Assembly (NCBI GenBank): GCA_028280105.1
Contig: JANQML010000087.1
Span: forward strand, 1 to 64,000
DNA from: Desulfobacula sp.
GTDB taxonomy: Bacteria; Desulfobacterota; Desulfobacteria; Desulfobacterales; Desulfobacteraceae
Direction: 5' to 3'
DNA length: 64,000 bases
Notes under the pieces: generated by a model
The model's input: only the letters and a program-made list of their open reading frames with translations
Told to the model about the DNA's origin: nothing
The model's database searches: none
Part shown: in pieces, positions 18,185 through 28,611 of the stretch
Layout: the number at the start of each line of letters is the position of its first letter
Position numbering within the stretch: position 1 is the first letter of the stretch
Position numbers and translations under genes: made by a program

Positions 18185-19495
18185 ATGTTAAAAACAGACC
18201 ACAAAACCGGCCTGGTATTTTTCCCCGCATTCGACTGGGCGATTGATCCCACCCATCCGGAAAGGGAAGAACGGTTATTGTATACCCAGGACCAAGTAAC
18301 GGAAGAAGGGGTTTTTGATATTAATGGTATTGTTGAATACAAACCCGATATTGTTACCTATCACGATATCCAAAGGGCTCATTTCTGTGTTCCGGATGAA
18401 TCAGCCATTGCCACCCAGTCCCACCTGATCAGCGCAGGCGGTGCCAAAGCCATTGCCAATGCGGTCATGGACAAAGATGTAAAGAACGGATTTGCTCTGG
18501 TTCGCCCCCCGGGTCACCATGCCATGCGTGTATCCCACGGGGGGCGCGGATTCTGTCACATCAATATTGAAGCCATCATGGTTGAGCACATCCGATCCGA
18601 ATACGGTGTAAAAAAAATTGCCGTCATAGATACGGACTGCCACCACGGAGACGGCACCAATGATATCTTCTGGCATGACCCGGATGTACTCTTTATCTCT
18701 CTCCATCAGGATGGCCGCACCATGTACCCGGGAACCGGTTTTCCAAAGGATCTGGGAGGCCCGAATGCCAAAGGCAGCAACCTGAATATCCCGTTGCCGC
18801 CGGGAACGTCTACAAAAGGGTATCTATATGTCATCAATAATTGTGTGCTACCGATACTGGATGAGTTCAAACCCGATTTAATCATCAACTCGGCCGGACA
18901 GGATAACCATTACACGGATCCGTTGACCAATATGAACTTTTCCGCCCAGGGATATGCCCAATTGACATCTTTGTTAAAACCCGACATTGCGGTTCTGGAA
19001 GGCGGGTATTCCATTGAAGGGGCTCTGCCATATGTCAATTTGGGAATCATTCTTGCCATGGCAGGCCTGGATTATTCCGGAGTGATCGAGCCCGATTTTA
19101 ACCCGGATCAACTCAGACAATCCGTTGCCACCACCGATAAAATCAAAAAGACCTGTGACCAGATCAATACCTTCTGGGAAGCAAAAGACCAGCTAAGGGA
19201 CCAGGCAGGTGACCCGGGAGATATACAGATCCGGAACCGGGAAATCTTTTATGACACCGACAATATTTTTGAACGCCAAAAAGAGACGATTCGTATCTGC
19301 CACGATTGCGGGGGGTGTTTTCAAATCGATTCCCATGCTGCTCCGGGCCAGCATATCCTGGCAGTTCATATCCCGATCAATGCCTGCCACATCTGCGTAG
19401 AAAGCGGATACCGGTTCTTTGACCGGGCAAAACCGGACGCCTATCATTCCATCTTTTTACAGGATCGAACAAAAGATATTTATAAAATAAAATAA
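18185..19495 (+). CDS. Histone deacetylase family amidohydrolase with C-terminal zinc ribbon
   Basis: This 436-residue enzyme has the deacetylase fold: RPPGHHA (active-site His pair), GFCHINIEA, DTDCHHGDG (metal-binding Asp and His) and AGQDNHYTDP (second metal Asp). In bacteria such proteins deacetylate polyamines, acetoin-related compounds or proteins. Beyond the core (about residue 330 onward) lies an extension with CHDCGG and CHIC motifs, a likely four-cysteine zinc ribbon that is not part of the minimal fold. It is in an apparent operon with the hydantoinase gene and epmA. Confidence 0.85.
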   Translation: MLKTDHKTGLVFFPAFDWAIDPTHPEREERLLYTQDQVTEEGVFDINGIVEYKPDIVTYHDIQRAHFCVPDESAIATQSHLISAGGAKAIANAVMDKDVKNGFALVRPPGHHAMRVSHGGRGFCHINIEAIMVEHIRSEYGVKKIAVIDTDCHHGDGTNDIFWHDPDVLFISLHQDGRTMYPGTGFPKDLGGPNAKGSNLNIPLPPGTSTKGYLYVINNCVLPILDEFKPDLIINSAGQDNHYTDPLTNMNFSAQGYAQLTSLLKPDIAVLEGGYSIEGALPYVNLGIILAMAGLDYSGVIEPDFNPDQLRQSVATTDKIKKTCDQINTFWEAKDQLRDQAGDPGDIQIRNREIFYDTDNIFERQKETIRICHDCGGCFQIDSHAAPGQHILAVHIPINACHICVESGYRFFDRAKPDAYHSIFLQDRTKDIYKIK

Positions 19496-19536
19496 CCCTG
19501 TCTTTGTATTGAAATAACGTTTCGGCCACCTGCCAG

Positions 19537-20454
19537 ATGATGATGAGAAAGAATGACATGCTCCCGGTGCTCAAAAAACGATCCCTTGTGGTCCAAGCCA
19601 TAAGGGATTTTTTTTGCAGTAAAGATTTTATAGAGGTCGATACCCCGATCCGGTGTCCGTCCGTCATCCCTGAGGCAGAGATCGATCCCGTGGGATCTGA
19701 CAGGCACTTTCTCCAGGCCTCACCGGAATTATGTATGAAACGCCTTCTTTCCAAGGGGTTTGATCATATCTTTCAAATCTGCAAAACCTTTCGAAAGGGA
19801 GAAAGAGGTCCTTTACACCTGCCTGAACTGACACTTCTTGAATGGTACTCAACCCACAGCACCTACCTGGATCTTATGGATCAATGCCAGGCGCTTATTC
19901 AATTCATCGCAAAACAGATCCAACAAACGTCCCCCCTATGTTACCAGGGAGCCACCATCAGACTGGACGAGCCATGGGACCGGCTGTCCGTTGAAAAGGC
20001 GTTTTCATTATACGCAGACATCCCTTTGGAAACCGCTTTGAAAACCGGACGGTTTGATGAAATCATCAGTTTTCAGATCGAACCCCGGTTAGGCAGAACC
20101 AGACCCCTTTTTTTAATGGATTATCCGGCCAGCCTGGCATCGCTTTCACAACTCAAACCGGATAATCCGGATCTTTCCCAACGTGTGGAGCTTTACATTG
20201 CAGGCATTGAACTGGCCAATGGTTTTACGGAACTCACCGATCCGAAAGTACAAAGAATGCGGTTTGAAAAAGAGAATCGTATCCGCCGGGACCGGGGGGA
20301 ATCTCCCCTGCCCCTGCCGGAAAAATTTTTGACCGATCTTGACACCATGCCCCCTGCCGCCGGAATGGCACTTGGTGTCGACCGGCTGGTGATGCTGTTT
20401 ACCGATGCCGCTACCATAGACGAAGTGGTGGCGTTTACCCCTGAAATGCTTTGA
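19537..20454 (+). CDS. epmA: Elongation factor P--(R)-beta-lysine ligase
   Basis: This 305-residue protein is a lysyl-tRNA synthetase-like class II enzyme without an anticodon-binding domain. It has motif 1 (VDTPIRCPSVIPEAE), motif 2 (FRKGERGPLHLPE-TLLEWY) and motif 3 (GMALGVDRLVML). EpmA charges a lysine of EF-P with beta-lysine, relieving ribosome stalling at polyproline. Three consecutive ATGs at 19537 leave the exact start uncertain, and no clear ribosome site is seen. efp and epmB are not in this window. Confidence 0.88.
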   Translation: MMMRKNDMLPVLKKRSLVVQAIRDFFCSKDFIEVDTPIRCPSVIPEAEIDPVGSDRHFLQASPELCMKRLLSKGFDHIFQICKTFRKGERGPLHLPELTLLEWYSTHSTYLDLMDQCQALIQFIAKQIQQTSPLCYQGATIRLDEPWDRLSVEKAFSLYADIPLETALKTGRFDEIISFQIEPRLGRTRPLFLMDYPASLASLSQLKPDNPDLSQRVELYIAGIELANGFTELTDPKVQRMRFEKENRIRRDRGESPLPLPEKFLTDLDTMPPAAGMALGVDRLVMLFTDAATIDEVVAFTPEML

Positions 20455-20562
20455 TCGGGAAAAAGGCGATAGATTTAAGGCCATTTTCTAAGTAACAACT
20501 TTTAACATTAACGGATAAACATAGCCCATAGCCGTATCGTGTGCAAATAATCGACTTTCAGG

Positions 20563-21660
20563 CTAATTCCCCAGCTCCTGTCTGACAAAAAAGAACATGA
20601 TCAGACATCCTGCAACAAAGGCCGGGACCGCAATGAAAAAATCCGGCCCAAAAGCCGGCAACTCATTAACGTTTGTGTAAATCCGGACATTTTCATACAC
20701 CTTTATCACACCGTCTTCTTTTATATATTGCTCTGCCATGATGATGCTCTTTTTGAACGGCCACAACGCATAAAGGGAGCCGGTCATCAATCCGATCAAA
20801 AATGCCATGGTTTCATCATAGTGTCGTTTCAAAACCAAGCTGATCAGCCGGGCAAAAAAGAGACCGCCAAAAACAATTCCCATGGAGAAACAGGCTAAAA
20901 ATAAAATATCGTCCGGGTTAAGCGTCTTTAATCCGGAAATAGCCGAGATCACTTCAAAATATTGACCCATCAGAATGAGCACAAGCGATCCGCTGACCCC
21001 GGGCAGAACCATGGCCGATACGGAAACCGCACCGCAAGCCGCCGCATACAGATATTCATCCAGGCTGTACTTTCCGGTAAAAGAGAATGCCTTACCCGAT
21101 GATTCGAATGCCGCCGCTCCCTGACCGGTCTGATAGAGCACCTTATACAGGTTTGATTTTTTTTCAACCCTGTCATAGGGATTGACAGCCCAGGTCACAT
21201 ATATGGTGGCAACCGCGCCGAAAGCCAGAAAAAAAAGCAGACTGGCCTGTCTTTTTTTAAGCATTTTTACCGGAATGACGATTGAAACCAGAATCAACCC
21301 AAAGAAGAGGGCATAGGTCATTGAAAATTGATTAACAACCAAATACTCTATTAAAGTCGATAGACTGAGAATAGCCACCACGGCACCGACAAGCAATTTA
21401 AACAGAAAAATAAAATCCTTTTCCTCTAAAAAGCGGATCAGGTTTTTCAATGTTTCGTTTCGGCAGGGTTTAACTGCCAGGTCATAGCATCGGGACAGGA
21501 TTCCAACGATTGTGGTTTTGTTAATATTGCTCAGAATCGCAAAAACCCGTTCATAGATATTAAAAACCAGTAAAAAGGTACCGCCGGAAACACCGGGAAT
21601 AATATTTGCGGTTCCGAGACAATAGCCGATCAACAATTCTTTTATCAGAGATACTCTCAA
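20563..21660 (-). CDS. DUF368 integral membrane protein
   Basis: This 365-residue protein has about nine hydrophobic segments and the DUF368 signatures GTANIIPGVSGGTFLL near the N-terminus and MVLPGVSGSLVLILMGQY mid-way, an internally repeated PGVSG motif. DUF368 proteins have been linked to undecaprenyl-phosphate flipping, so a role in recycling the lipid carrier is plausible but inferred. The gene follows pcm by 31 bp in the same direction. Confidence 0.85.
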   Translation of the reverse strand: MRVSLIKELLIGYCLGTANIIPGVSGGTFLLVFNIYERVFAILSNINKTTIVGILSRCYDLAVKPCRNETLKNLIRFLEEKDFIFLFKLLVGAVVAILSLSTLIEYLVVNQFSMTYALFFGLILVSIVIPVKMLKKRQASLLFFLAFGAVATIYVTWAVNPYDRVEKKSNLYKVLYQTGQGAAAFESSGKAFSFTGKYSLDEYLYAAACGAVSVSAMVLPGVSGSLVLILMGQYFEVISAISGLKTLNPDDILFLACFSMGIVFGGLFFARLISLVLKRHYDETMAFLIGLMTGSLYALWPFKKSIIMAEQYIKEDGVIKVYENVRIYTNVNELPAFGPDFFIAVPAFVAGCLIMFFFVRQELGN

Positions 21661-21691
21661 TGGTGTGGTTTCCGTATGGAATGGAGAGGGA

Positions 21692-22360
21692 CTAGCCGTC
21701 CCAGCCGTGCTGGCCGATTAATTTGACAAACCGGCATCCGCCAAGATTATAAGTTCGAACGCCGTCTTCCGTCTTTTCGAGTTTGATTAATTCCTGGGAC
21801 ATATGTCCTCCCACCGGGATAACCAAACGTCCCCCCACAGCCAGTTGGTCCACCAGGGGCGGCGGTATCTGCTGACCGCCTGCAGTAACGATAATGGCAT
21901 CAAACGGGCTTTCAGCCTTCCAGCCTTGGGTACCGTCCGAGTACCGGGTGACAATGTTGTGGTATTTTAAAGAATCAAAGAGTTTCCGAGTCTGAAGAAA
22001 CAAGGTGTTGTTTCTTTCAATCGTATAGACTTTATAGGCGATTTGAGCCAGGATGGCTGCCTGGTATCCCGATCCGGTACCGATTTCGAGGACACGCTCA
22101 TGCCCTTTGAGTTCAAGCGCCTGGGTCATCTCGGCAATGATATACGGCTGGGAGATGGTCTGCCCTTCACCGATGGGCAGCGGAAAATCACCATAAGCGC
22201 TATCTACAAGGGCTTCGCTTACAAACAGATGGCGGGGAACCGTTGCCATGGCTTTAAGGACATCCGGGTCGCGAACCCCTCTGGACAGGATCTGATTTTC
22301 AACCATTTCACGGCGCCAATGACCGTATTTTTTAGGCTCTTCTTTCATGCACACTGTCAT
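21692..22360 (-). CDS. pcm: Protein-L-isoaspartate O-methyltransferase
   Basis: This SAM-dependent enzyme repairs isoaspartyl residues in aged proteins. It contains VPRHLFV, the [15 protein letters not shown] substrate motif, the SAM loop [13 protein letters not shown] and [10 protein letters not shown]. The open frame extends to an ATG at 22444, but the strong promoter at 22448-22476 would begin transcription on top of that codon. I therefore prefer an internal ATG (22360 or 22348). A leaderless start at 22444 cannot be excluded. The catalytic part is complete either way. Confidence 0.9.
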   Translation of the reverse strand: MTVCMKEEPKKYGHWRREMVENQILSRGVRDPDVLKAMATVPRHLFVSEALVDSAYGDFPLPIGEGQTISQPYIIAEMTQALELKGHERVLEIGTGSGYQAAILAQIAYKVYTIERNNTLFLQTRKLFDSLKYHNIVTRYSDGTQGWKAESPFDAIIVTAGGQQIPPPLVDQLAVGGRLVIPVGGHMSQELIKLEKTEDGVRTYNLGGCRFVKLIGQHGWDG

Positions 22361-22447
22361 ACCAGCAACCATAGGTTTGGTCAAGACGTTAGAAGGCAAC
22401 ACCGCAGGGCAAACGCATGTAGAATCGGCAGGCTTTTTGATCATTCT

Positions 22448-22476
22448 ATAATATTAAACACTTAGCCCTTTGTCAA
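22448..22476 (-). promoter_or_regulatory. Strong promoter of pcm-DUF368
   Basis: On the minus strand a perfect TTGACA (22476-22471) is followed after 17 bp by TATTAT (22453-22448). The predicted start is near 22441. The remainder of the gap 22477-22768 holds no gene or clear motif. Confidence 0.7.
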
Positions 22477-22768
22477 AAATTAATCTGCGTTTGCCTTCAT
22501 CGTGTAACCATCTGAAATCATTTATACTGAATCTTACATGCGATAACCCTGGACAACACCGTTCCGAATTCGCAATATCGATTTTAGGCGGACACGCCTC
22601 AGGCCGGGGTCAAGACAAAGCTCACCCACCGGTTAAACATTTAAAGTTGAAATCCGAAAGAAACCCTGAAAAAGACGTTAAACAGATCACCGCCACCTAA
22701 ATCGCAGCCCGTTTTTAATACCCCGCATATCAGCGATACCGTGCCGTTTTTGCTTTTTAAAACAATCG

Positions 22769-23356
22769 CTAAATTTTATAAATCACCCGCTTATCGGTAA
22801 TAATGATGTCCACAGTGTATTTCCTGGATTCCATTTGAATCTGATCCACAACCTGTTCTTCATAAGCCAAAGAGACTTTTCGGCAGGTTTCGGGTAATTT
22901 GGTGATCATTTTAGTATAATAATTGTTTCCAAAACCGACGCGGCCGCCTTTATCGTCAAAGGCAAGTCCCGGGATAATGGCAATATCCACGTCTTCCAGA
23001 GTTATTTTTTTACACCGTTCGGTGTTGGGTTCCCAAATATCATTTGCGCTTAAAACCAGATCTTTATTGTAATTGCTTATTTTGTAAAGGTTGATGGTAT
23101 TTTTGGCATCGGTAAAAACAGGGAGGGCCAGTCCTTTTTCAATCTGCAATGCCTTTTTTATAATCTCTTCCGTGGGAATTTCATTGCTTACAGGTGTGTA
23201 TAAAAAAGCCAGCTGCGCTTCCATAAAATTCGCAAATTCAAACAATTTATGTTCAATTCTTTTATACTTTTGAGCCAACTCTTCTTCGCTAAGGGCGTTT
23301 AACCGGTTTGCAACCTGAGTTAAATAATTATTTTCACCGTTTTTTATTTCTTCCAT
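22769..23356 (-). CDS. 5-formyltetrahydrofolate cyclo-ligase
   Basis: This 195-residue enzyme converts 5-formyl-THF to methenyl-THF with ATP. It shows an N-terminal helical region with FANFMEAQLAFLYTPVSNEIPTE and the C-terminal signature around LAFDDKGGRVGFGNNYYTKMI, a variant of the usual GYGGGYYDR loop. Length fits the family. It is divergent from serS, with 179 bp between them. Confidence 0.85.
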   Translation of the reverse strand: MEEIKNGENNYLTQVANRLNALSEEELAQKYKRIEHKLFEFANFMEAQLAFLYTPVSNEIPTEEIIKKALQIEKGLALPVFTDAKNTINLYKISNYNKDLVLSANDIWEPNTERCKKITLEDVDIAIIPGLAFDDKGGRVGFGNNYYTKMITKLPETCRKVSLAYEEQVVDQIQMESRKYTVDIIITDKRVIYKI

Positions 23357-23397
23357 ACCCTAAAATTCCTTTTATTACAAAAATGTTTTTAGCAAAT

Positions 23398-23423
23398 ATT
23401 ATACAGAAGTCACCAATTGTCAA
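23398..23423 (-). promoter_or_regulatory. Possible promoter of the cyclo-ligase gene
   Basis: A perfect TATAAT lies at 23403-23398 on the minus strand. The best -35, TTGACA at 23423-23418, is only 14 bp away, so it may not be the one used. Confidence 0.35.
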
Positions 23424-23436
23424 CCGGCAATAACCA

Positions 23437-23465
23437 TTGACTGTTTACACCCTGCATGGTATCAG
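23437..23465 (+). promoter_or_regulatory. Promoter of serS operon
   Basis: TTGACT (23437-23442), 17 bp, TATCAG (23460-23465). The predicted start is about 64 nt before serS. Confidence 0.5.
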
Positions 23466-23535
23466 GATAAATGGGTTGAAGAATCTTTTAAATTAAGAAC
23501 ATAAGCACTTGCAACGGGGTAAATTAAGATAAAAA

Positions 23536-24828
23536 ATGCTGGATTTAAAATATATCAAACAGAATCTCGAACGGGTTAAAAGTGGAATGGAACGAAGACG
23601 GGCAAACATTGATTTTACCTCTCTTTTAAATAACGATCAAAAACGAAAAAACCTGCTGATAGAAATTGAAGCCCTCCGTCAAAAAAGAAATACCGTCTCC
23701 GATGAGATCGCAAAGATCAAGAGATCCGGCGGTGACGCTGAAAAACATATTATCGAAATGAGGGAGGTTTCGGAAAGGGTGAAACTATTGGACAGGGACC
23801 TGTCCGTGGTTCAGCAGGAAATCGACAGTTTCCTGCTAACGATCCCCAACCTGCCTCATGAGGATGTTCCCCAGGGAAATGACGACACTGAAAACCGGAT
23901 TGAAAAAACCGTTGGAAACATCAGACAATTCAGTTTTAATGCAAAGGCGCATTGGGAGATCGGTGAGGAATTGGGAATTCTGGATCTGCCCCGGGCAGCC
24001 AAGTTGGCCGGCGCCAGGTTTCCGTTGTACCTGGGTAACGGCGCCAGACTTGAACGGGCGCTGATCAATTTCATGCTGGATATCCACATTACCGAACATG
24101 GATACACAGAGGCCTTGCCGCCTTTTATCGCCAACCAGGCCACCATGACCGGAACCGGTCAGCTGCCCAAGTTTGAAGAAGATCTGTTTAAACTCAAAGG
24201 TTGGGACTATTATTTGATTCCCACGTCTGAAGTTCCCATAACCAATATCTATGCAAATGAAATTGTAGAAGAATCCATGTTGCCGTTCAAGTTTACGGCC
24301 TATACCCCCTGCTTCAGGTCAGAGGCCGGTTCCTACGGCAGAGATACCAAAGGGTTGATTCGGCATCACCAGTTTAACAAGGTGGAGATGGTCAAGCTGA
24401 CATCCCCGGAAACCTCTTTTGATGAGTTGGAATCCTTACTGGCCAATGCAGAGGTAATTCTTCAGCGCCTGGCGCTTCCCTACCAGGTGGTGACCCTTTG
24501 TACCGGAGACCTGGGTTTTTCCGCCACAAAAACCTATGACATTGAAGTCTGGATGCCGGGTCAGGACGATGGAAAAGGAAAGTACCGGGAGATCTCATCC
24601 TGTTCCAACTGCCTGGATTTTCAAGCCAGAAGGGCCAATATACGGTTCAGAAGAAAAAACGGCAAAAAACCCGGGTTCGTTCATACCCTGAACGGTTCAG
24701 GCCTGGCCGTGGGAAGGACTCTTGCCGCTATACTCGAGAACTACCAGCAGGCAGACGGGTCTGTTAGAATCCCCGATGCACTGGTCCCTTACATGGGGGG
24801 ACAAAAGGAGATTCGAAATGAGATATGA
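23536..24828 (+). CDS. serS: Seryl-tRNA synthetase
   Basis: This 430-residue class II synthetase has an N-terminal two-helix coiled-coil arm (about residues 1-105) and a catalytic domain. Motif 2 is [21 protein letters not shown] and motif 3 [19 protein letters not shown]. It charges tRNA-Ser and, in selenoprotein-making organisms, tRNA-Sec. It is first in a plus-strand run with the threonine synthase gene, which begins inside the last codons of serS. Confidence 0.97.
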   Translation: MLDLKYIKQNLERVKSGMERRRANIDFTSLLNNDQKRKNLLIEIEALRQKRNTVSDEIAKIKRSGGDAEKHIIEMREVSERVKLLDRDLSVVQQEIDSFLLTIPNLPHEDVPQGNDDTENRIEKTVGNIRQFSFNAKAHWEIGEELGILDLPRAAKLAGARFPLYLGNGARLERALINFMLDIHITEHGYTEALPPFIANQATMTGTGQLPKFEEDLFKLKGWDYYLIPTSEVPITNIYANEIVEESMLPFKFTAYTPCFRSEAGSYGRDTKGLIRHHQFNKVEMVKLTSPETSFDELESLLANAEVILQRLALPYQVVTLCTGDLGFSATKTYDIEVWMPGQDDGKGKYREISSCSNCLDFQARRANIRFRRKNGKKPGFVHTLNGSGLAVGRTLAAILENYQQADGSVRIPDALVPYMGGQKEIRNEI

Positions 24829-26323
24829 TTACTCTTTTGAAGATATAGAACCCTATGTCATCCCTCGGCCCAACGGAGAACTCTACTATAAATGCCTGGG
24901 CTGTTCGGCTGAGTATTCTATTGAAAAACTGCTCTATGTCTGCCCGGAATGCAACCAGGTTCTGTTGCTCCACGATCGGAACGCCGATCATTTAAAAAAG
25001 ATATCCGGTCAAACCTGGCAGAAGATTTTTGATTTTAGAAAGATGCTTAAAATTCCGGCGTTAAAGGGCATCTACCGATATCATGAATTCATTGGATCAT
25101 GCATCCCCCTGGATTCAATTGTATACCTGGGCGAAGGCCATACCCCGGTGGTGGAAGCAAGTGACCATTTAAAAGAAAAAACAGACGCAAATTTTTATTT
25201 TAAAAACGATGGGCAGAATCCTTCGGCCTCATTTAAAGACCGGGGAATGGCCAGTGCCGTTTCCAGCATAAAGTATCTGGTCGACCAAAACCTTGTCTCA
25301 GATGTGATTGCCGTTTGCGCATCCACAGGGGACACGTCGGCGGCTGCGGCATTGTATGCTTCCTACCTGGATCCGATGATCAAATCGGCGGTTTTGCTGC
25401 CCCATAAAAAAGTAACATCCCAGCAATTGTCCCAACCGTTGGGAAGCGGTGCCCGGGTGTTTGAGATCCCGGGAGTTTTTGACGATTGTATGAAGGTGGT
25501 GGAAACCCTTTCTTCATCTTATCCGGTTGTCCTTTTAAATTCTAAAAATGCCTGGCGAATTTTAGGCCAGGAATCTTTCTCATACGAAATCGCCCAGGAT
25601 TTTGACTGGGATATGGCAGATAAAGTGGTGGTGGTTCCCATAGGCAATGCCGGGAACATCTCCGCCGTAATGAACGGGTTCATCAAGTTTTACGAAGCCG
25701 GCATCATTAACCGGTTGCCCAAAATAATTGGTGTCCAGTCCGAACACGCAGATCCGGTTTATAGATATTACCTGGAACCGGATGAAAATAAGCGGGTGTT
25801 TAAACCCGTTGATACCCAACCCAGCGTTGCCCAGGCCGCGATGATCGGAAACCCGGTATCCATGCCCCGGGTCATTGAGATTGCTCAAAAATACAATCGG
25901 CTGATGGAAAAAGAGCAGGTCTTTTTCGTTCGGGTGACCGAACAGGCGATTATGGACTGGCAATTAACCGCAAATGCCGCCGGGCATATCGCCTGTACCC
26001 AGGGTGGTGAGTGCCTGGCAGGCTTGGTGGCGGCCCGAGAGAATAAGATTGTATCTAAAAATGAAACCGCCATTCTTGATGCCACGGCCCATGCCATCAA
26101 ATTTTCGGAGTTCCAGGATCTCTATTTTAATTCCACGATTTCCGAATCATATAAAGTTGTTTCAAACCCTGAAAAGATCAACCTGCCGACCCTGATATTG
26201 CCTGATACCCCCAATTTGATGCCGTCTCAAAAGAACCGGCTGGCACCAGCAGATCTAAAAAAATTTGTAAATGAAATATCCGATAAGATAGCAAACCAGT
26301 TGGGTTTAAACGTCTTTTCATAG
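24818..26323 (+). CDS. thrC: Threonine synthase with N-terminal zinc ribbon
   Basis: This PLP enzyme of about 501 residues makes threonine from O-phosphohomoserine. The PLP lysine lies in SFKDRGM, and the phosphate-binding region reads [16 protein letters not shown]. Residues about 20-45 form a zinc-ribbon-like segment (CLGC and CPEC). The frame is open from 24722, but the ATG at 24818 is preceded by aaaaggag at good spacing and begins MRYDYSF, so I place the start there, overlapping serS by 11 bp. A related PLP lyase cannot be fully excluded. Confidence 0.88.
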   Translation: MRYDYSFEDIEPYVIPRPNGELYYKCLGCSAEYSIEKLLYVCPECNQVLLLHDRNADHLKKISGQTWQKIFDFRKMLKIPALKGIYRYHEFIGSCIPLDSIVYLGEGHTPVVEASDHLKEKTDANFYFKNDGQNPSASFKDRGMASAVSSIKYLVDQNLVSDVIAVCASTGDTSAAAALYASYLDPMIKSAVLLPHKKVTSQQLSQPLGSGARVFEIPGVFDDCMKVVETLSSSYPVVLLNSKNAWRILGQESFSYEIAQDFDWDMADKVVVVPIGNAGNISAVMNGFIKFYEAGIINRLPKIIGVQSEHADPVYRYYLEPDENKRVFKPVDTQPSVAQAAMIGNPVSMPRVIEIAQKYNRLMEKEQVFFVRVTEQAIMDWQLTANAAGHIACTQGGECLAGLVAARENKIVSKNETAILDATAHAIKFSEFQDLYFNSTISESYKVVSNPEKINLPTLILPDTPNLMPSQKNRLAPADLKKFVNEISDKIANQLGLNVFS

Positions 26324-26330
26324 TTGGTTT

Positions 26331-27791
26331 ATGAAAAAAAAACTTTTTTTCAACATATCCTGGTTCACCAGTCTGGCCGTGTTCTGTGTCAGCTTTTTTG
26401 TGGCAGTCTCTGCCGGGGCAAAAGGGGTTAAAACATCTTATAAAAGATATTCTATTTTTAAATATCAGAATGAATATATCCTGTGTGAGCCGTATACGGT
26501 TAAAAAAGATGACTGGCTGTATAAAATATTCCGAAAAAAAGGAGAAATCGCAGAAAAGGATTTCCCCCACTTTCTTCTGATTTTTAAAGAACTCAACCCT
26601 CAGATTTCCAATATTGACGCCATCGAACCCGGTATTCCCATCCTGATCCCGTTAAAAAAGGTTGATAAAAAAGATTACGATCTGAGTCCGTCCGACAATA
26701 TCGATGTGCCGGTAATTGAATTTTCCACATTGCCGGATGATAAGATTCTGGCCCCGTTTATCAGAAAACATACCGTTAAAAAAGGAGAAAACCTTTCCGG
26801 CCTGATAAACGAACAATTCCTTGAAAGGGGAAGGCGATTATCAGAAGAAGGATTAAAGGCCTTTCAGTTGGCAAATCCCCATATTCAAAATGTCAATATC
26901 ATATTTGAAGGGTCTGATATTTATCTGCCGGACCCATCCATTAAATCTCAACCCTGGTTCCGTTCATTTTTTCCTCAAAAAGATGAAAAAGAAAATAGAT
27001 CCGCCCGTCCGCCGTCTCTGGAATCACGGGTGAACGAAATGCAACTGCTTCAACTCAAAAAATACAGTTCACTGGTCGGCGCCACCCTCCTGAGCCGGGG
27101 TAAAATGTATTTTCCGGGTAACGAGGGTGACAGACAAGTCCTTGATCTGTCCGACACCCCCATTATAAAAACCAAAGATGGCGGTAAAATTTTGGTCCTT
27201 TCAGGAATCAATCAAAACGAGGTTCTTCTTAAACAGGTTCGGGAGTATTGGAAGGATTTACGAATCCAGATGATGACTGAAACTTTGGAGCAGTTAAAAA
27301 CAGCTGAAAAAAACGAATCCGCCATAAAACCCGGTGTGTCGATTAAAAATAAACAGCTCGTGAAAAACCTGCTGGATCTGACACCGTATGAGTATATACC
27401 TGATGCATCCATACCGTTTACACTGAACAACATTCGGCTGGAAGCGAGTTTTGGCAGAATTATCAGAGAAGATCAAACCGATCTTCTGATCAATTTCGGC
27501 AATGTTTACGGAAACGCCCTTGACATCCTGTCAAAAAAAGAATTTGACATTATTTCCATCACCTCCCAGTTAACATCACAGGAAATCTCTCAACTCGTTT
27601 TTTCAAATCTCGGATATGCAACCTGGAATGATCCCTCATTCCATACCGGTATGCAGTTGGAGAGCATTAAAGGGGTTTATGCAGTCAAAAAAAACGAGAA
27701 GTTGTTTATACCCGAAAACCCATTGACTGCCTCAGCCATTGCCTATTTAAAAAAAGAGGAGGTCAAAATTTTGCCTCTTCTATCCCCTTAG
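26331..27791 (+). CDS. Exported LysM-domain protein
   Basis: This 486-residue protein has a signal segment (residues 4-29, ending AGAKG) and LysM-like modules. One is near residues 55-105 (YTVKKDDWLYKIFRKKG to IPILIPL). A second is near 145-205 (HTVKKGENLSGLINEQF to IYLPDP). LysM modules bind the glycan of peptidoglycan, so it is probably periplasmic and wall-associated. The C-terminal half is not recognised. It starts 7 bp after thrC and precedes a TPR lipoprotein gene adjoining pilQ, which suggests an envelope or pilus role. Confidence 0.75.
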   Translation: MKKKLFFNISWFTSLAVFCVSFFVAVSAGAKGVKTSYKRYSIFKYQNEYILCEPYTVKKDDWLYKIFRKKGEIAEKDFPHFLLIFKELNPQISNIDAIEPGIPILIPLKKVDKKDYDLSPSDNIDVPVIEFSTLPDDKILAPFIRKHTVKKGENLSGLINEQFLERGRRLSEEGLKAFQLANPHIQNVNIIFEGSDIYLPDPSIKSQPWFRSFFPQKDEKENRSARPPSLESRVNEMQLLQLKKYSSLVGATLLSRGKMYFPGNEGDRQVLDLSDTPIIKTKDGGKILVLSGINQNEVLLKQVREYWKDLRIQMMTETLEQLKTAEKNESAIKPGVSIKNKQLVKNLLDLTPYEYIPDASIPFTLNNIRLEASFGRIIREDQTDLLINFGNVYGNALDILSKKEFDIISITSQLTSQEISQLVFSNLGYATWNDPSFHTGMQLESIKGVYAVKKNEKLFIPENPLTASAIAYLKKEEVKILPLLSP

Positions 27792-27813
27792 AAAATAAAG
27801 GAATAAAGGACGA

Positions 27814-28584
27814 ATGATGTACCAATCCATTCTGATTTGTTTGAGCGCTCTGACGATCTTTCTTGCCGCATCCTGTGCCACTGGAAATTTTGAGCAGCAA
27901 TCCAAACAAAAAGAGATTGCAAGGGCGACCCAACGGTTAGGTGAAGAACAATATAAAAACGGAAATTTTACAGCGGCATTAAAAAATCTTCTTCAAGCGA
28001 AAAAAAGCCTTGCCGACGACCCCTATCTCCATAACAGCCTCGGATTGGTCTATTTATCGAAAAACCGACCGGATCTGGCTGAAAACCATTTCAAGCAGGC
28101 ACTTCGCCATAAACCGGATTATATCCAGGCAAAAAACAATCTTGGCGGGACATATATGAAACAAGAAAAATGGGAGCCTGCGGTTCAGCTATTTAAAGAG
28201 GTATCGGAAAGCCTTTTATACGCCACCCCTGAAAAACCGTTATCCAATCTGGGGTGGGTCTACTTTCACCAAAGCATGTTTAAACAGGCAAGACGATATT
28301 TTGATCAGGCCCTTGATATCCGGCCCGGATTCATCAATGCTGTCCACGGGATTGCTTCCATATACATCAAACAGCAAGACTATTCAAATGCCTTCTCTTT
28401 TCTCCATGCGGCGCTTGAAAGGAACCCCGGTGCAGCTGTCTTACATGCTGATCTGGCAATCGCATATGAGGCAACCGAGAATTTATCCCAGGCCAGGAAT
28501 GCATGGAATGTGGTTTTAAACCTGGTTCCCGAGCAATCCAATCTGGCAAAAGATGCCAGAAAAAATCTTTCCCGGTTAGAGTAG
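27814..28584 (+). CDS. TPR lipoprotein, candidate PilF/PilW-type pilotin
   Basis: This 256-residue protein has a lipoprotein signal (lipobox AASC, cysteine about residue 21) and about five tetratricopeptide repeats (residues 40-240). The length and layout match PilF/PilW lipoproteins, which help the PilQ secretin reach and assemble in the outer membrane. The convergent pilQ gene lies only 27 bp away, which supports that reading. Assignment is by architecture and neighbourhood, since TPR proteins diverge quickly. Confidence 0.72.
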   Translation: MMYQSILICLSALTIFLAASCATGNFEQQSKQKEIARATQRLGEEQYKNGNFTAALKNLLQAKKSLADDPYLHNSLGLVYLSKNRPDLAENHFKQALRHKPDYIQAKNNLGGTYMKQEKWEPAVQLFKEVSESLLYATPEKPLSNLGWVYFHQSMFKQARRYFDQALDIRPGFINAVHGIASIYIKQQDYSNAFSFLHAALERNPGAAVLHADLAIAYEATENLSQARNAWNVVLNLVPEQSNLAKDARKNLSRLE

Positions 28585-28611
28585 AGACCCTCTCCTTGAG
28601 TCTGCCGTTTC

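Noticed and set aside
22470-22700. 76-codon plus-strand frame between pcm and the cyclo-ligase gene
   Set aside because: It overlaps the pcm -35 box, has no ribosome site and shows no recognisable sequence features.
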